Shown here one piece after another: positions 16,031 to 23,131 of a DNA stretch of 64,000 bases. Each line of letters starts with the position of its first letter. Position 1 is the first letter of the stretch. The notes beneath the pieces are model-generated. The model did no database searches. It saw nothing but the letters and a program-made list of their open reading frames with translations, and was not told the DNA's origin. Origin of the DNA: Clostridia bacterium (GTDB lineage: Bacteria > Bacillota > Clostridia > Oscillospirales > Acutalibacteraceae); NCBI GenBank assembly GCA_017531385.1, contig JAFXLD010000086.1:1-64000 (forward strand). The letters run 5' to 3'. Made by a program: the position numbers and the translations under genes.

Positions 16031-16067
16031 ACAGAGGTAAGCAATATGTGCTTACTTCTGTTTTTTT
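16031..16067 (+). terminator. Terminator of spo0A
   Basis: A 12-bp stem (ACAGAGGTAAGC, 16031-16042; GCTTACTTCTGT, 16050-16061, one G-T pair) with a 7-base loop is followed by T. Confidence 0.92.
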
Positions 16068-16099
16068 ATAAAATTTAATTTTTTTAACAACAATTGCAT

Positions 16100-16128
16100 T
16101 TGACTGTGTACATGAATTTTTGTTATAT
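16100..16128 (+). promoter_or_regulatory. Promoter of the [FeFe] hydrogenase gene
   Basis: TTGACT (16100-16105), 17-base spacer, TTATAT (16123-16128); the hexamer TATATA one base further right is an alternative -10. Confidence 0.5.
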
Positions 16129-16198
16129 ATGTTATGCGACAGATGAATAGAGAAAAAAGATGAACAGATTGCATATTGTTTGAGAGGTGAAAAAAGCT

Positions 16199-17611
16199 AT
16201 GAGAAAATTTGATACAAAAGTGCAACATCTTAAATATAAGGTGTTGCGTGAAGTTGCTAAACAGGCATGGAATGATACACTTCTTGAGAATGTACTTGAT
16301 ATTCCTAAAATGATTGTGCCGGGAAAAGAACCTACTATGAGATGCTGTGTTTATAAAGAGAGAGCGATTCTTGCCGAAAGAGTCAAGATTGCGATGGGCG
16401 GAAATATAAAAAATCCGAATTGTATTGAGGTTATCGACATAGCTTGTGATGAATGTCCCATAGGGGGTTATGAAGTTACTAACGCCTGTCGTGGCTGTCT
16501 TGCTCACAGATGTGAAGATGTGTGTAAGAAAGGTGCAATTTCCTTTGACAGCCAGCAGAAAGCTGTAATTGATAAATCAAAATGTGTTGAATGCGGTGCA
16601 TGTGCAAAAGTTTGTCCTTATGGTGCAATTGTTGATAATGTCAGACCTTGTGTGCGTTCTTGTAAAGTGAAAGCTATCACAATGGATGAGGACAGAATCG
16701 CTGTTATTGATAACGATAAATGTATTTCATGCGGAGCCTGTGTATATCAGTGTCCCTTTGGTGCGATAACAGATAAATCTTATATTCTTGATGTGATAGA
16801 AATGTTGACAAATTCTGATAATAAAGTGTATGCGGTTGTTGCGCCGTCAATTGCAAGCCAGTTTACCTATGCAAACCCCGGACAGGTTATTGCAGGTATA
16901 AAAAAGCTTGGTTTTGACGATGTTTTTGAGGCAGCACTCGGAGCTGATATGGTTGCCATGTCAGAAGCAAAAGAGCTTTCCGAAAAAGGATTTCTGACAA
17001 GCTCATGCTGTCCTGCATTTGTTGATTATGTTAAAAAGCAGTTTCCCGATTTAGCAGAATTTATTTCACATAACTTGTCTCCGATGGCTACAATTGCAAA
17101 GCATATCAAAGAACAGGAGCCTGATTGCAAGATAGTATTCGTAGGACCTTGCACTGCAAAGAAAATGGAATTCAAAAAAGAAGAAGTTTCACAATATATC
17201 GACAGTGTGATTACTTTTGAAGAGCTACAGGCTTTGTTTGACAGCAAAAATATTGATATAAAATCTCTGGATGATGAAACTCTTGATACAGCATCTTATT
17301 ACGGAAGAATTTTTGCAAGAAGCGGCGGAGTTTCCGATGCTGTAAAACAGGCACTTGCCGAACAGGGAATAGAAGATTTTGATTTGAAAGCAGTTCCGTG
17401 TGACGGTATAGATGCCTGTAAAATCGCTCTGCTTAAAGCTTCAAAAAAAATACTTGACGGAAACTTTATTGAAGGTATGGCATGTAGCGGCGGTTGCATA
17501 GGCGGAGCAGGATGCCTGACTCATGGTCCGAAAGACAAATCAGAAATAGACAAGTACGGGAAAGAATCATCTGCAGAAACCATGTCTGATGCAATCAGTG
17601 TAAGAAAATGA
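16199..17611 (+). CDS. Monomeric [FeFe] hydrogenase, group B-like
   Basis: A 470-residue iron-sulfur protein. An in-frame GTG at 16187 overlaps the GAGAGG site, so the ATG at 16199 is preferred. The N-terminal third is ferredoxin-like: a Cys-rich segment (CRGCLAHRCEDVC) and two 4Fe-4S motifs, CVECGACAKVC and CISCGACVYQC. The catalytic H-cluster loops follow as SCCPAF (L1), GPCTAKKMEF (L2) and GMACSGGCIGGAGC (L3), so all four cluster cysteines are present. This arrangement fits group B enzymes of anaerobic Firmicutes, whose physiological partner is not established. No hydA maturases, NADH-binding subunits or ferredoxin genes are nearby. Its own promoter and terminator make it monocistronic. 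Confidence 0.88.
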   Translation: MRKFDTKVQHLKYKVLREVAKQAWNDTLLENVLDIPKMIVPGKEPTMRCCVYKERAILAERVKIAMGGNIKNPNCIEVIDIACDECPIGGYEVTNACRGCLAHRCEDVCKKGAISFDSQQKAVIDKSKCVECGACAKVCPYGAIVDNVRPCVRSCKVKAITMDEDRIAVIDNDKCISCGACVYQCPFGAITDKSYILDVIEMLTNSDNKVYAVVAPSIASQFTYANPGQVIAGIKKLGFDDVFEAALGADMVAMSEAKELSEKGFLTSSCCPAFVDYVKKQFPDLAEFISHNLSPMATIAKHIKEQEPDCKIVFVGPCTAKKMEFKKEEVSQYIDSVITFEELQALFDSKNIDIKSLDDETLDTASYYGRIFARSGGVSDAVKQALAEQGIEDFDLKAVPCDGIDACKIALLKASKKILDGNFIEGMACSGGCIGGAGCLTHGPKDKSEIDKYGKESSAETMSDAISVRK

Positions 17612-17639
17612 CGGTAGATTATTAATTCTGCCGTTTTTT
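17611..17639 (+). terminator. Terminator of the hydrogenase gene
   Basis: ACGGTAGA (17611-17618) pairs with TCTGCCGT (17627-17634) with one G-T pair, followed by a T-rich run. The stem starts on the last base of the stop codon. Confidence 0.8.
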
Positions 17640-17650
17640 CTTTTTTGCTA

Positions 17651-17679
17651 TTGCAATGGTAAATTGTTTGCTATAAAAT
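17651..17679 (+). promoter_or_regulatory. Promoter of the GH127 gene
   Basis: TTGCAA (17651-17656), 17-base spacer, TAAAAT (17674-17679). Confidence 0.5.
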
Positions 17680-17701
17680 ATAATCAATCGGAGGTGTTCA
17701 T

Positions 17702-19525
17702 ATGAAATTGATTGATTTCAGAAAAACAGACATAACAGATGGTTTCTGGAAAAAGCGGATTGACACGGTAAGTGAAGTCAGTGTCTATAATGTATATAAG
17801 CGTTTCAAGGAAACAGGCAGATTTGCAGCTCTTAACTGCACATGGAAACCGGGTGATCCTTACGAACCTCATATTTTCTGGGATTCTGATATAGCTAAAT
17901 GGATCGAAAGTGTTGCGTTTATAATTGAAAATAGACCTTGTCCCGATCTGGAAAAGGTCATTGATGATGTGGCTGATGCAATGGAAAAGAATGCTGATGA
18001 ATACGGATATTTCAATTCCTGCTATCTTGTTCATGATAAACCACGTTGGTCAGACAGAACCGATCATGAACTTTACTGTGCAGGTCATCTTGTCGAAGCT
18101 GCTGTTGCATATTATATTGCTACAGGTAAAAGAAAACTCCTTGATATGATGGAAAAATATCTTGATTACATCTATAAAGTATTTCTTGTTGACGGCTCTG
18201 CTGCATTCAAAACACCGGGACATGAAGAAATTGAACTTGCTCTTATAAAGCTATATGATCTGACAAAAAATGAAAAATACCTCGAAATGTGTTCATTTTT
18301 TATTGATAACAGAGGTACTCCCAACGACAGTGAATACACAGGTGTTGCACATAAATATTCACAGAGCCATATACCCGTAAGAGAGCAGAAAACAGCTGAG
18401 GGGCATTGTGTGCGTGCTTGCTATCTTTACACAGGTATGGCAGACCTTGCACGAATAACAGACGATTCAGAGCTTTTTAATGCCTGTAAATCAATATTTG
18501 ATGACATTATAAATAAGAAAATGTATATAACAGGTGGTATAGGCTCAGCAGCAAGAGGGGAGGCATTCACTGTTCCTTATGATCTGCCCGACCTTACCGC
18601 ATATTCAGAAAGTTGTGCCGCATTATCTCTTGCATGGTTTGCACAGAGAATGTTGCTTATTGAAAATGATTCAAAATACGCCGATACAATTGAAAAAGTT
18701 CTTTATAACAACGGACTTTCATCTGTTTCTCTTGACGGAAAATCGTTCTTTTATGTAAATCCTCTTGCAATCAGAACACATCTTCTTGAAAGAAACACAT
18801 CGCAGGTGAACACACATGAAAATCTCCCCATAACTCAGCGTAAAGAAGTATTTGACTGTTCCTGCTGTCCTCCCAATATAACAAGATTTATCGCATCCGT
18901 TGCAGATTTCCTTTATACATATGATGACGATACTGTTTATGTGCATCAGTATATGTCAAGTGAAACTAAGACTGACGGCTTTACAATCAGTCAGAAAACA
19001 GACTATCCCAACAGCGGAAGAATTGAGATTTCAACAAATAACATTAAAAATCTTGCAGTGAGAATCCCTGCCTGGTGCGAAAGCTTTTGTATAGTTGCAA
19101 ACGGTGAAAGTGCTGATTTTGAATTAGAAAAAGGCTATGCAAAAATCAGTAATCTTGAAGAAAACAGCATCATTACTATTGACTTTGATGTTACCCCGTT
19201 TATCGTTTATCCCACATCTAAAATCAAGGATTACATTTCCCGTGCAGCAGTTCAGAGAGGACCTGTTGTTTACTGTGCAGAGGGTGCAAACAATGATTTT
19301 TCCGTAATGTCATTCAGGATAGATACAGATACTGAGTTTTCCGAAGAATACAGCGAACTGTATGGTACATACACACTTACAGCTAACGGCAGAATCCCTG
19401 TTGAAAACGAACAGCTTTATTCACGTAAAAAAGAAGAAATGATTCCTGCAAAAATTAAGCTTATACCGTATTTTGCATTTGCGAATAATGGTGAAAGCGA
19501 TATGGAAGTTTTTTTGCATTATTAA
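17702..19525 (+). CDS. GH127-family glycosidase (beta-L-arabinofuranosidase type)
   Basis: A 607-residue cytoplasmic glycoside hydrolase without a signal peptide. It has the GH127 (alpha/alpha)6-barrel pattern: DGFWKKRIDTV at the start, a WDSDIAKWIE block, DHELYCAGHLVEAAVAYY (about 121-138), GGIGSAARGEAF and YSESCAALSLAWF. The zinc-binding CSCCPPN motif is near residue 386. In characterised members a Zn-bound Cys acts as nucleophile and a Glu in the EAF/ESC region is catalytic; these residues are present. It probably removes beta-L-arabinofuranose from imported oligosaccharides. An AATCGGAGGTG site precedes the ATG. No arabinose-pathway gene is adjacent. Family sure, exact substrate inferred. 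Confidence 0.93.
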   Translation: MKLIDFRKTDITDGFWKKRIDTVSEVSVYNVYKRFKETGRFAALNCTWKPGDPYEPHIFWDSDIAKWIESVAFIIENRPCPDLEKVIDDVADAMEKNADEYGYFNSCYLVHDKPRWSDRTDHELYCAGHLVEAAVAYYIATGKRKLLDMMEKYLDYIYKVFLVDGSAAFKTPGHEEIELALIKLYDLTKNEKYLEMCSFFIDNRGTPNDSEYTGVAHKYSQSHIPVREQKTAEGHCVRACYLYTGMADLARITDDSELFNACKSIFDDIINKKMYITGGIGSAARGEAFTVPYDLPDLTAYSESCAALSLAWFAQRMLLIENDSKYADTIEKVLYNNGLSSVSLDGKSFFYVNPLAIRTHLLERNTSQVNTHENLPITQRKEVFDCSCCPPNITRFIASVADFLYTYDDDTVYVHQYMSSETKTDGFTISQKTDYPNSGRIEISTNNIKNLAVRIPAWCESFCIVANGESADFELEKGYAKISNLEENSIITIDFDVTPFIVYPTSKIKDYISRAAVQRGPVVYCAEGANNDFSVMSFRIDTDTEFSEEYSELYGTYTLTANGRIPVENEQLYSRKKEEMIPAKIKLIPYFAFANNGESDMEVFLHY

Positions 19526-19534
19526 TAAAAACTA

Positions 19535-19563
19535 TTGAAAATTCAGCATAATTGTGTTATACT
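19535..19563 (+). promoter_or_regulatory. Promoter of the metallophosphoesterase gene
   Basis: TTGAAA (19535-19540), 17-base spacer, TATACT (19558-19563). It starts 10 bp after the GH127 stop. Confidence 0.6.
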
Positions 19564-19601
19564 TCATTAGTAAAATTTGTAAACCAAACGGAGGTAAAAC
19601 T

Positions 19602-20783
19602 ATGAAAATGTCAAAAAAAGTTCTGTCTGTAGTTTTAGCTTGTATAATGGTACTCGGTGCACTCAGCTGTGCAGTATCAGCAAAGACAAGTGCTGAAGCA
19701 GACACACATCTTCAGTTCAACGAAAACGGCGAATTCAAGATTCTTCAGATTGCAGATATGCAGGATGGTTTCCCCATGAAGCTGATCACTAAGAATCATA
19801 TCAGAAAAGCTATTGAAACAGAAAATCCTGATCTTATTGTTCTCACAGGTGATAATATCAATTCATCTGCAGGTGAATCAATCATATATTCTGCATCAAT
19901 CAATGAATTTATGAGTATCTTTGAAGAATACGGTATCCCCGTTGCTGCTGTTTTCGGCAATCATGATGCTGAAGGTAACATCACAAGAGCTCAGCAGATG
20001 GAAGTTTATGAAAAGTATGATTGCTTTGTAGGTTGCGCAGGTGAAGACATGGGCAACTACACATGCGGTACATATTATGTTCCTATCTATTCATCGGCAG
20101 ATGCTGAAGATATGCTTTTCAACCTCTGGATGATTGACTCAGGCGATTACAACAGAGAAAATGACCTTGGCGGTTATGCTGCTGTTACAAAAGCACAGCT
20201 CGAATGGTACAAAACTGCAGAAGCAGAACTTGCAGTTGCAAACGGCGGTGAAGTTGTTCCTTCACTCGTTTTCCAGCACATCGTAGTGCCCGAAATCTTT
20301 GATGCTCTTGAACCTGCTGATGCAACAACAGGTACTTGCTCAAACGGAAGTGTTTATTACAAACTTCCCGAAGGTGCAACAGGTGTTCTTCCCGAATATC
20401 CCTGTCCTCCCGATTACAATAACGGTGAGTTTGATGCATTCCATGATAACGGTAATGTTCTCGGTATGTTCTTCGGTCATGACCACAACAACACATATGT
20501 TGTTGATTACAAGGGCATCAAGCTTTGCAACACACCCGGTGTAGGCTTTGCATCATACAACAGTGAAAACAGTGGTGTAAGAACTATTACTCTTAATGAG
20601 AATGACCTTACAACATTCGATACAGAAGTTATCACATACCTTGAACTTTTCGAGGGTGATGATGCTGCTTATGCTCTTTATGAGCTTAATTCAGATACAA
20701 CAGATGTATTGACAAAGATCGTTGCATTCTTCAAGTATCTTGTACTTATGGTTCAGAATTTATTCGGTTCAATCAAGTTCTGA
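19602..20783 (+). CDS. Secreted metallophosphoesterase with C-terminal hydrophobic tail
   Basis: A 393-residue calcineurin-like phosphoesterase. The ATG at 19602 follows ACGGAGG at 8 bases and begins a signal peptide (hydrophobic 6-24, cut near VSA), so the longer reading frame from 19554 is rejected. The dinuclear metal motifs appear in order: ADMQDG (about 50), TGDN (about 84), GNHD (about 119), FQH (about 226) and GHDH (about 291). The last 23 residues form an amphipathic hydrophobic stretch rich in Phe, Leu and Val with Lys, resembling the tail of the sialidase at 54432. It has its own promoter and terminator. The substrate is unknown; surface phosphate-ester hydrolysis is likely. Confidence 0.88.
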   Translation: MKMSKKVLSVVLACIMVLGALSCAVSAKTSAEADTHLQFNENGEFKILQIADMQDGFPMKLITKNHIRKAIETENPDLIVLTGDNINSSAGESIIYSASINEFMSIFEEYGIPVAAVFGNHDAEGNITRAQQMEVYEKYDCFVGCAGEDMGNYTCGTYYVPIYSSADAEDMLFNLWMIDSGDYNRENDLGGYAAVTKAQLEWYKTAEAELAVANGGEVVPSLVFQHIVVPEIFDALEPADATTGTCSNGSVYYKLPEGATGVLPEYPCPPDYNNGEFDAFHDNGNVLGMFFGHDHNNTYVVDYKGIKLCNTPGVGFASYNSENSGVRTITLNENDLTTFDTEVITYLELFEGDDAAYALYELNSDTTDVLTKIVAFFKYLVLMVQNLFGSIKF

Positions 20784-20803
20784 TAAATTTATACTTTTTG
20801 CAT

Positions 20804-20835
20804 AAAAAAGGTTCGGCTTTTTGCTGAACCTTTTT
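20804..20835 (+). terminator. Terminator of the metallophosphoesterase gene
   Basis: AAAAAGGTTC pairs with GAACCTTTTT around a GC-closed T-loop; the 3' arm itself forms the T-tract. Confidence 0.9.
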
Positions 20836-20856
20836 CTTTATGTGGTGTATTTATTA

Positions 20857-20885
20857 TTGATTAATCAGTTGGCTGATGATATAAT
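20857..20885 (+). promoter_or_regulatory. Promoter of the HAD-GPH operon
   Basis: TTGATT (20857-20862), 17-base spacer, TATAAT (20880-20885). Confidence 0.6.
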
Positions 20886-20912
20886 TAATACAGTAAATTT
20901 TAGAGGTGTTGT

Positions 20913-21533
20913 ATGAAATTAGATATTTATGATTTTGACAAAACTATGGTACCATTCGACACGGGTTCCTTGTTCTGGTTGTATTGTCTTTTGCATTATC
21001 CTTGGATAATCATTTGTGGACCGTATCAGCTCATTGCTGCAATACTCATGTTTCTGAAAGTTATTGATCTCACAACTGTCAAAGGTCCGTTCTTCTGTTT
21101 TATCCGTCTTATACCATTGGAAAAGGCTGTTAAAAAATTCTGGGATAAATACGAATCAAAGGTTTTTGACTGGGCAAGAAAAGAAAACAGAGAACGCTTT
21201 TCCGTTGTTATCAGTGCAAGTCCCGATTTTCTTATAAAAGAAATTGATAGACGCATCGGATTTGATGACTTTATTTGCACAAAGCATGATAAAAACGGTA
21301 AAGTAATCGGCAAGAATTGTCATGATTCCGAGAAAGTCAGACTTTTCCGAGAGAAATACCCCGATGCTCATGTTGTGAATGTTTATTCCGACAGTATTGA
21401 AAATGACAAATTTATTTTTTCATTGGGTGAGAATTGTTACAACACAATTAATGGTGAAAAAATACATTTTGATTTCTATGAAAAATATGGCATAAAACCC
21501 GAACAATTGATGTGTGGTGAAAATAATGGGTAA
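20913..21533 (+). CDS. HAD-superfamily phosphatase (subfamily IB-like)
   Basis: A 206-residue haloacid dehalogenase-fold hydrolase. Motif I is YDFDKT (Asp7 nucleophile, Asp9), motif II is the Ser of VISASPDF (about 93-100), motif III is a Lys near GKNCHDSEK, and motif IV is YSDSIEND with the metal-binding Asp pair. The cap after motif I is strongly hydrophobic (residues about 20-55), suggesting membrane contact or a lipid-like substrate. The layout is that of phosphoserine-phosphatase-like subfamily IB. Its end overlaps the start of the sugar transporter by 8 bp, so the two are co-translated; dephosphorylation of a transported compound is possible but unproven. Confidence 0.82.
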   Translation: MKLDIYDFDKTMVPFDTGSLFWLYCLLHYPWIIICGPYQLIAAILMFLKVIDLTTVKGPFFCFIRLIPLEKAVKKFWDKYESKVFDWARKENRERFSVVISASPDFLIKEIDRRIGFDDFICTKHDKNGKVIGKNCHDSEKVRLFREKYPDAHVVNVYSDSIENDKFIFSLGENCYNTINGEKIHFDFYEKYGIKPEQLMCGENNG

Positions 21534-23043
21534 ATTAAAACAGCTGTTAGACAGAAAAATAGTAAATACCGATGTTGGCGCAGAAACATATCTGACCTGG
21601 CGTGAAGCGATTTCTTACACCATGGGCAGAGGTGCTCAGGGTATGAGTACTTCAATGACAGCATCAAAGTATGTCAATTATTTTATAACTGATATTCTTC
21701 ACATCAGTACGGATGTTGCATCGAATATCCGTCTTTACTGTGGTATTTTTGATGCAATCAATGATCCGATTATGGGGGTTATCGTTGACAAAACAAGAAC
21801 AAAACACGGTAAGATGCGTCCTTATATCCGTATTGCTCCTTTCTTTGTTTCACTTTTTATGCTCATGTTTTTCGTTGGCTCAAATAACTTGCCCTATACT
21901 ATGAAGCTTGCTCTTACTGTCATTGCTTTTGTCGGTCTTGATGTTACATATACAGCTTTTGATGTTCCCATGGGTGCACTTGCTTTCAGTATGACACCGA
22001 ACGGAACCGAGCGAACGAAGCTGTACGGCATTGCGGCAATCGGACGAATGATTCTCGGTGCAATTCCTGCGGGACTTGTTGCTTTTGCTGCATGGCTTCC
22101 GTATTTTAATGAAAATCTTGACAAAGCTTATTTTGTTGCAGCTGTGATTTCAGCTGTGTTCATAATAATTCTCACAAGATTTACATTTGTAAACACCACA
22201 GAGCGTCTTGAACATCACGAAGAAGCTCCGAAGCTTGCAGAATGTTTCAAGCTTCTTTTTACAAACAGACCTCTTTTTATGCTTTTCCTGGGAAATGTTT
22301 TCTTTGTCCTTATAAAAGTTGCGGAACAGGCATCATTCTATTTCGCATATGATTCACTTTTTAATGCAAAATATAACGGTCTGCTTGATATTGTGAAAGC
22401 TCCCGGTTCAGTTCTTGCGGCTGTTATTGTTCCCATGATTGTTCAGAAACTCGGTGCAAAGTCGGATTCAAAGAAATTCTATCAGGTATGCTGTCTTTCC
22501 GGTGTTATTCTTAACGGTCTTTATGCTCTGACAACTTATAACGGAATACTCAATAAACCCGTTGACGAACCTGTTTCAACAGGTATCGGCGTTCTTGTGC
22601 TTGCATTCTCAATGCTTGTAACATTCCCGCTTGAATTCAAAAATCTCATGCAGAAAGAAATGGAAGCTGAAACTGTTGACTATGTTGAGTGGAAATCAGG
22701 CAAACGTGTTGAAGGAACAATGCTTTCAATAATGAGCTTTACAGGAAAACTTGAAGGCACACTTTCTTCGTTTATCTGTCTGAGAGTGCTTTCAATGACC
22801 GGATATGTTGAGCATACAACAAATGTTCCCACAGTGCAGAATCTTGCAACAAGAAGAGGCTTGTTTGCAATGACAACATTGTTCCCGCTTATTGGCTATT
22901 TACTGATGCTTGTACCTATGTGTTTCTATAATATTACTGGTGAAAAGCATCGTCAGATGATGAAAGAAATAATGGCAAGACGAGAAGCCCAGTGTGATAT
23001 TGATAACAAAAAAGCAAACAAATTTGATGAAATAGAACTTTAA
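21526..23043 (+). CDS. GPH-family sugar:cation symporter
   Basis: A 505-residue glycoside-pentoside-hexuronide carrier with 12 expected membrane segments. The typical N-terminal sequence is present: TDILHIST, then DAINDPIMGVIVDKTRTKHGKMRPY (about 77-101), the conserved cytoplasmic loop with Asp and Arg/Lys residues. FDVPMGALAFSMTP and the TPNGTERTKLYG-type loop follow. GTG codons at 21514 and 21517 are possible, but the ATG at 21526 is likelier; the ribosome binding site is weak, consistent with coupling to the upstream HAD gene. Sugar import is expected. GH127 upstream suggests a plant pentoside, which is inference. Confidence 0.9.
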   Translation: MGKLKQLLDRKIVNTDVGAETYLTWREAISYTMGRGAQGMSTSMTASKYVNYFITDILHISTDVASNIRLYCGIFDAINDPIMGVIVDKTRTKHGKMRPYIRIAPFFVSLFMLMFFVGSNNLPYTMKLALTVIAFVGLDVTYTAFDVPMGALAFSMTPNGTERTKLYGIAAIGRMILGAIPAGLVAFAAWLPYFNENLDKAYFVAAVISAVFIIILTRFTFVNTTERLEHHEEAPKLAECFKLLFTNRPLFMLFLGNVFFVLIKVAEQASFYFAYDSLFNAKYNGLLDIVKAPGSVLAAVIVPMIVQKLGAKSDSKKFYQVCCLSGVILNGLYALTTYNGILNKPVDEPVSTGIGVLVLAFSMLVTFPLEFKNLMQKEMEAETVDYVEWKSGKRVEGTMLSIMSFTGKLEGTLSSFICLRVLSMTGYVEHTTNVPTVQNLATRRGLFAMTTLFPLIGYLLMLVPMCFYNITGEKHRQMMKEIMARREAQCDIDNKKANKFDEIEL

Positions 23044-23050
23044 CTACAAT

Positions 23051-23080
23051 GAGCCGACTGTCTGTCGGTTCATTTTTTTT
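23051..23080 (+). terminator. Terminator of the HAD-GPH operon
   Basis: GAGCCGAC (23051-23058) and GTCGGTTC (23064-23071) form an 8-bp stem with one G-T pair, followed by A and eight T. Confidence 0.92.
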
Positions 23081-23082
23081 GT

Positions 23083-23111
23083 TTGACATTTATATTCTTC
23101 TATAGTAAAAT
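23083..23111 (+). promoter_or_regulatory. Promoter of the large lipoprotein gene
   Basis: TTGACA (23083-23088), 17-base spacer, TAAAAT (23106-23111), directly after the preceding terminator. Confidence 0.65.
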
Positions 23112-23131
23112 GGTATTCAGGAGGTGCTTTT

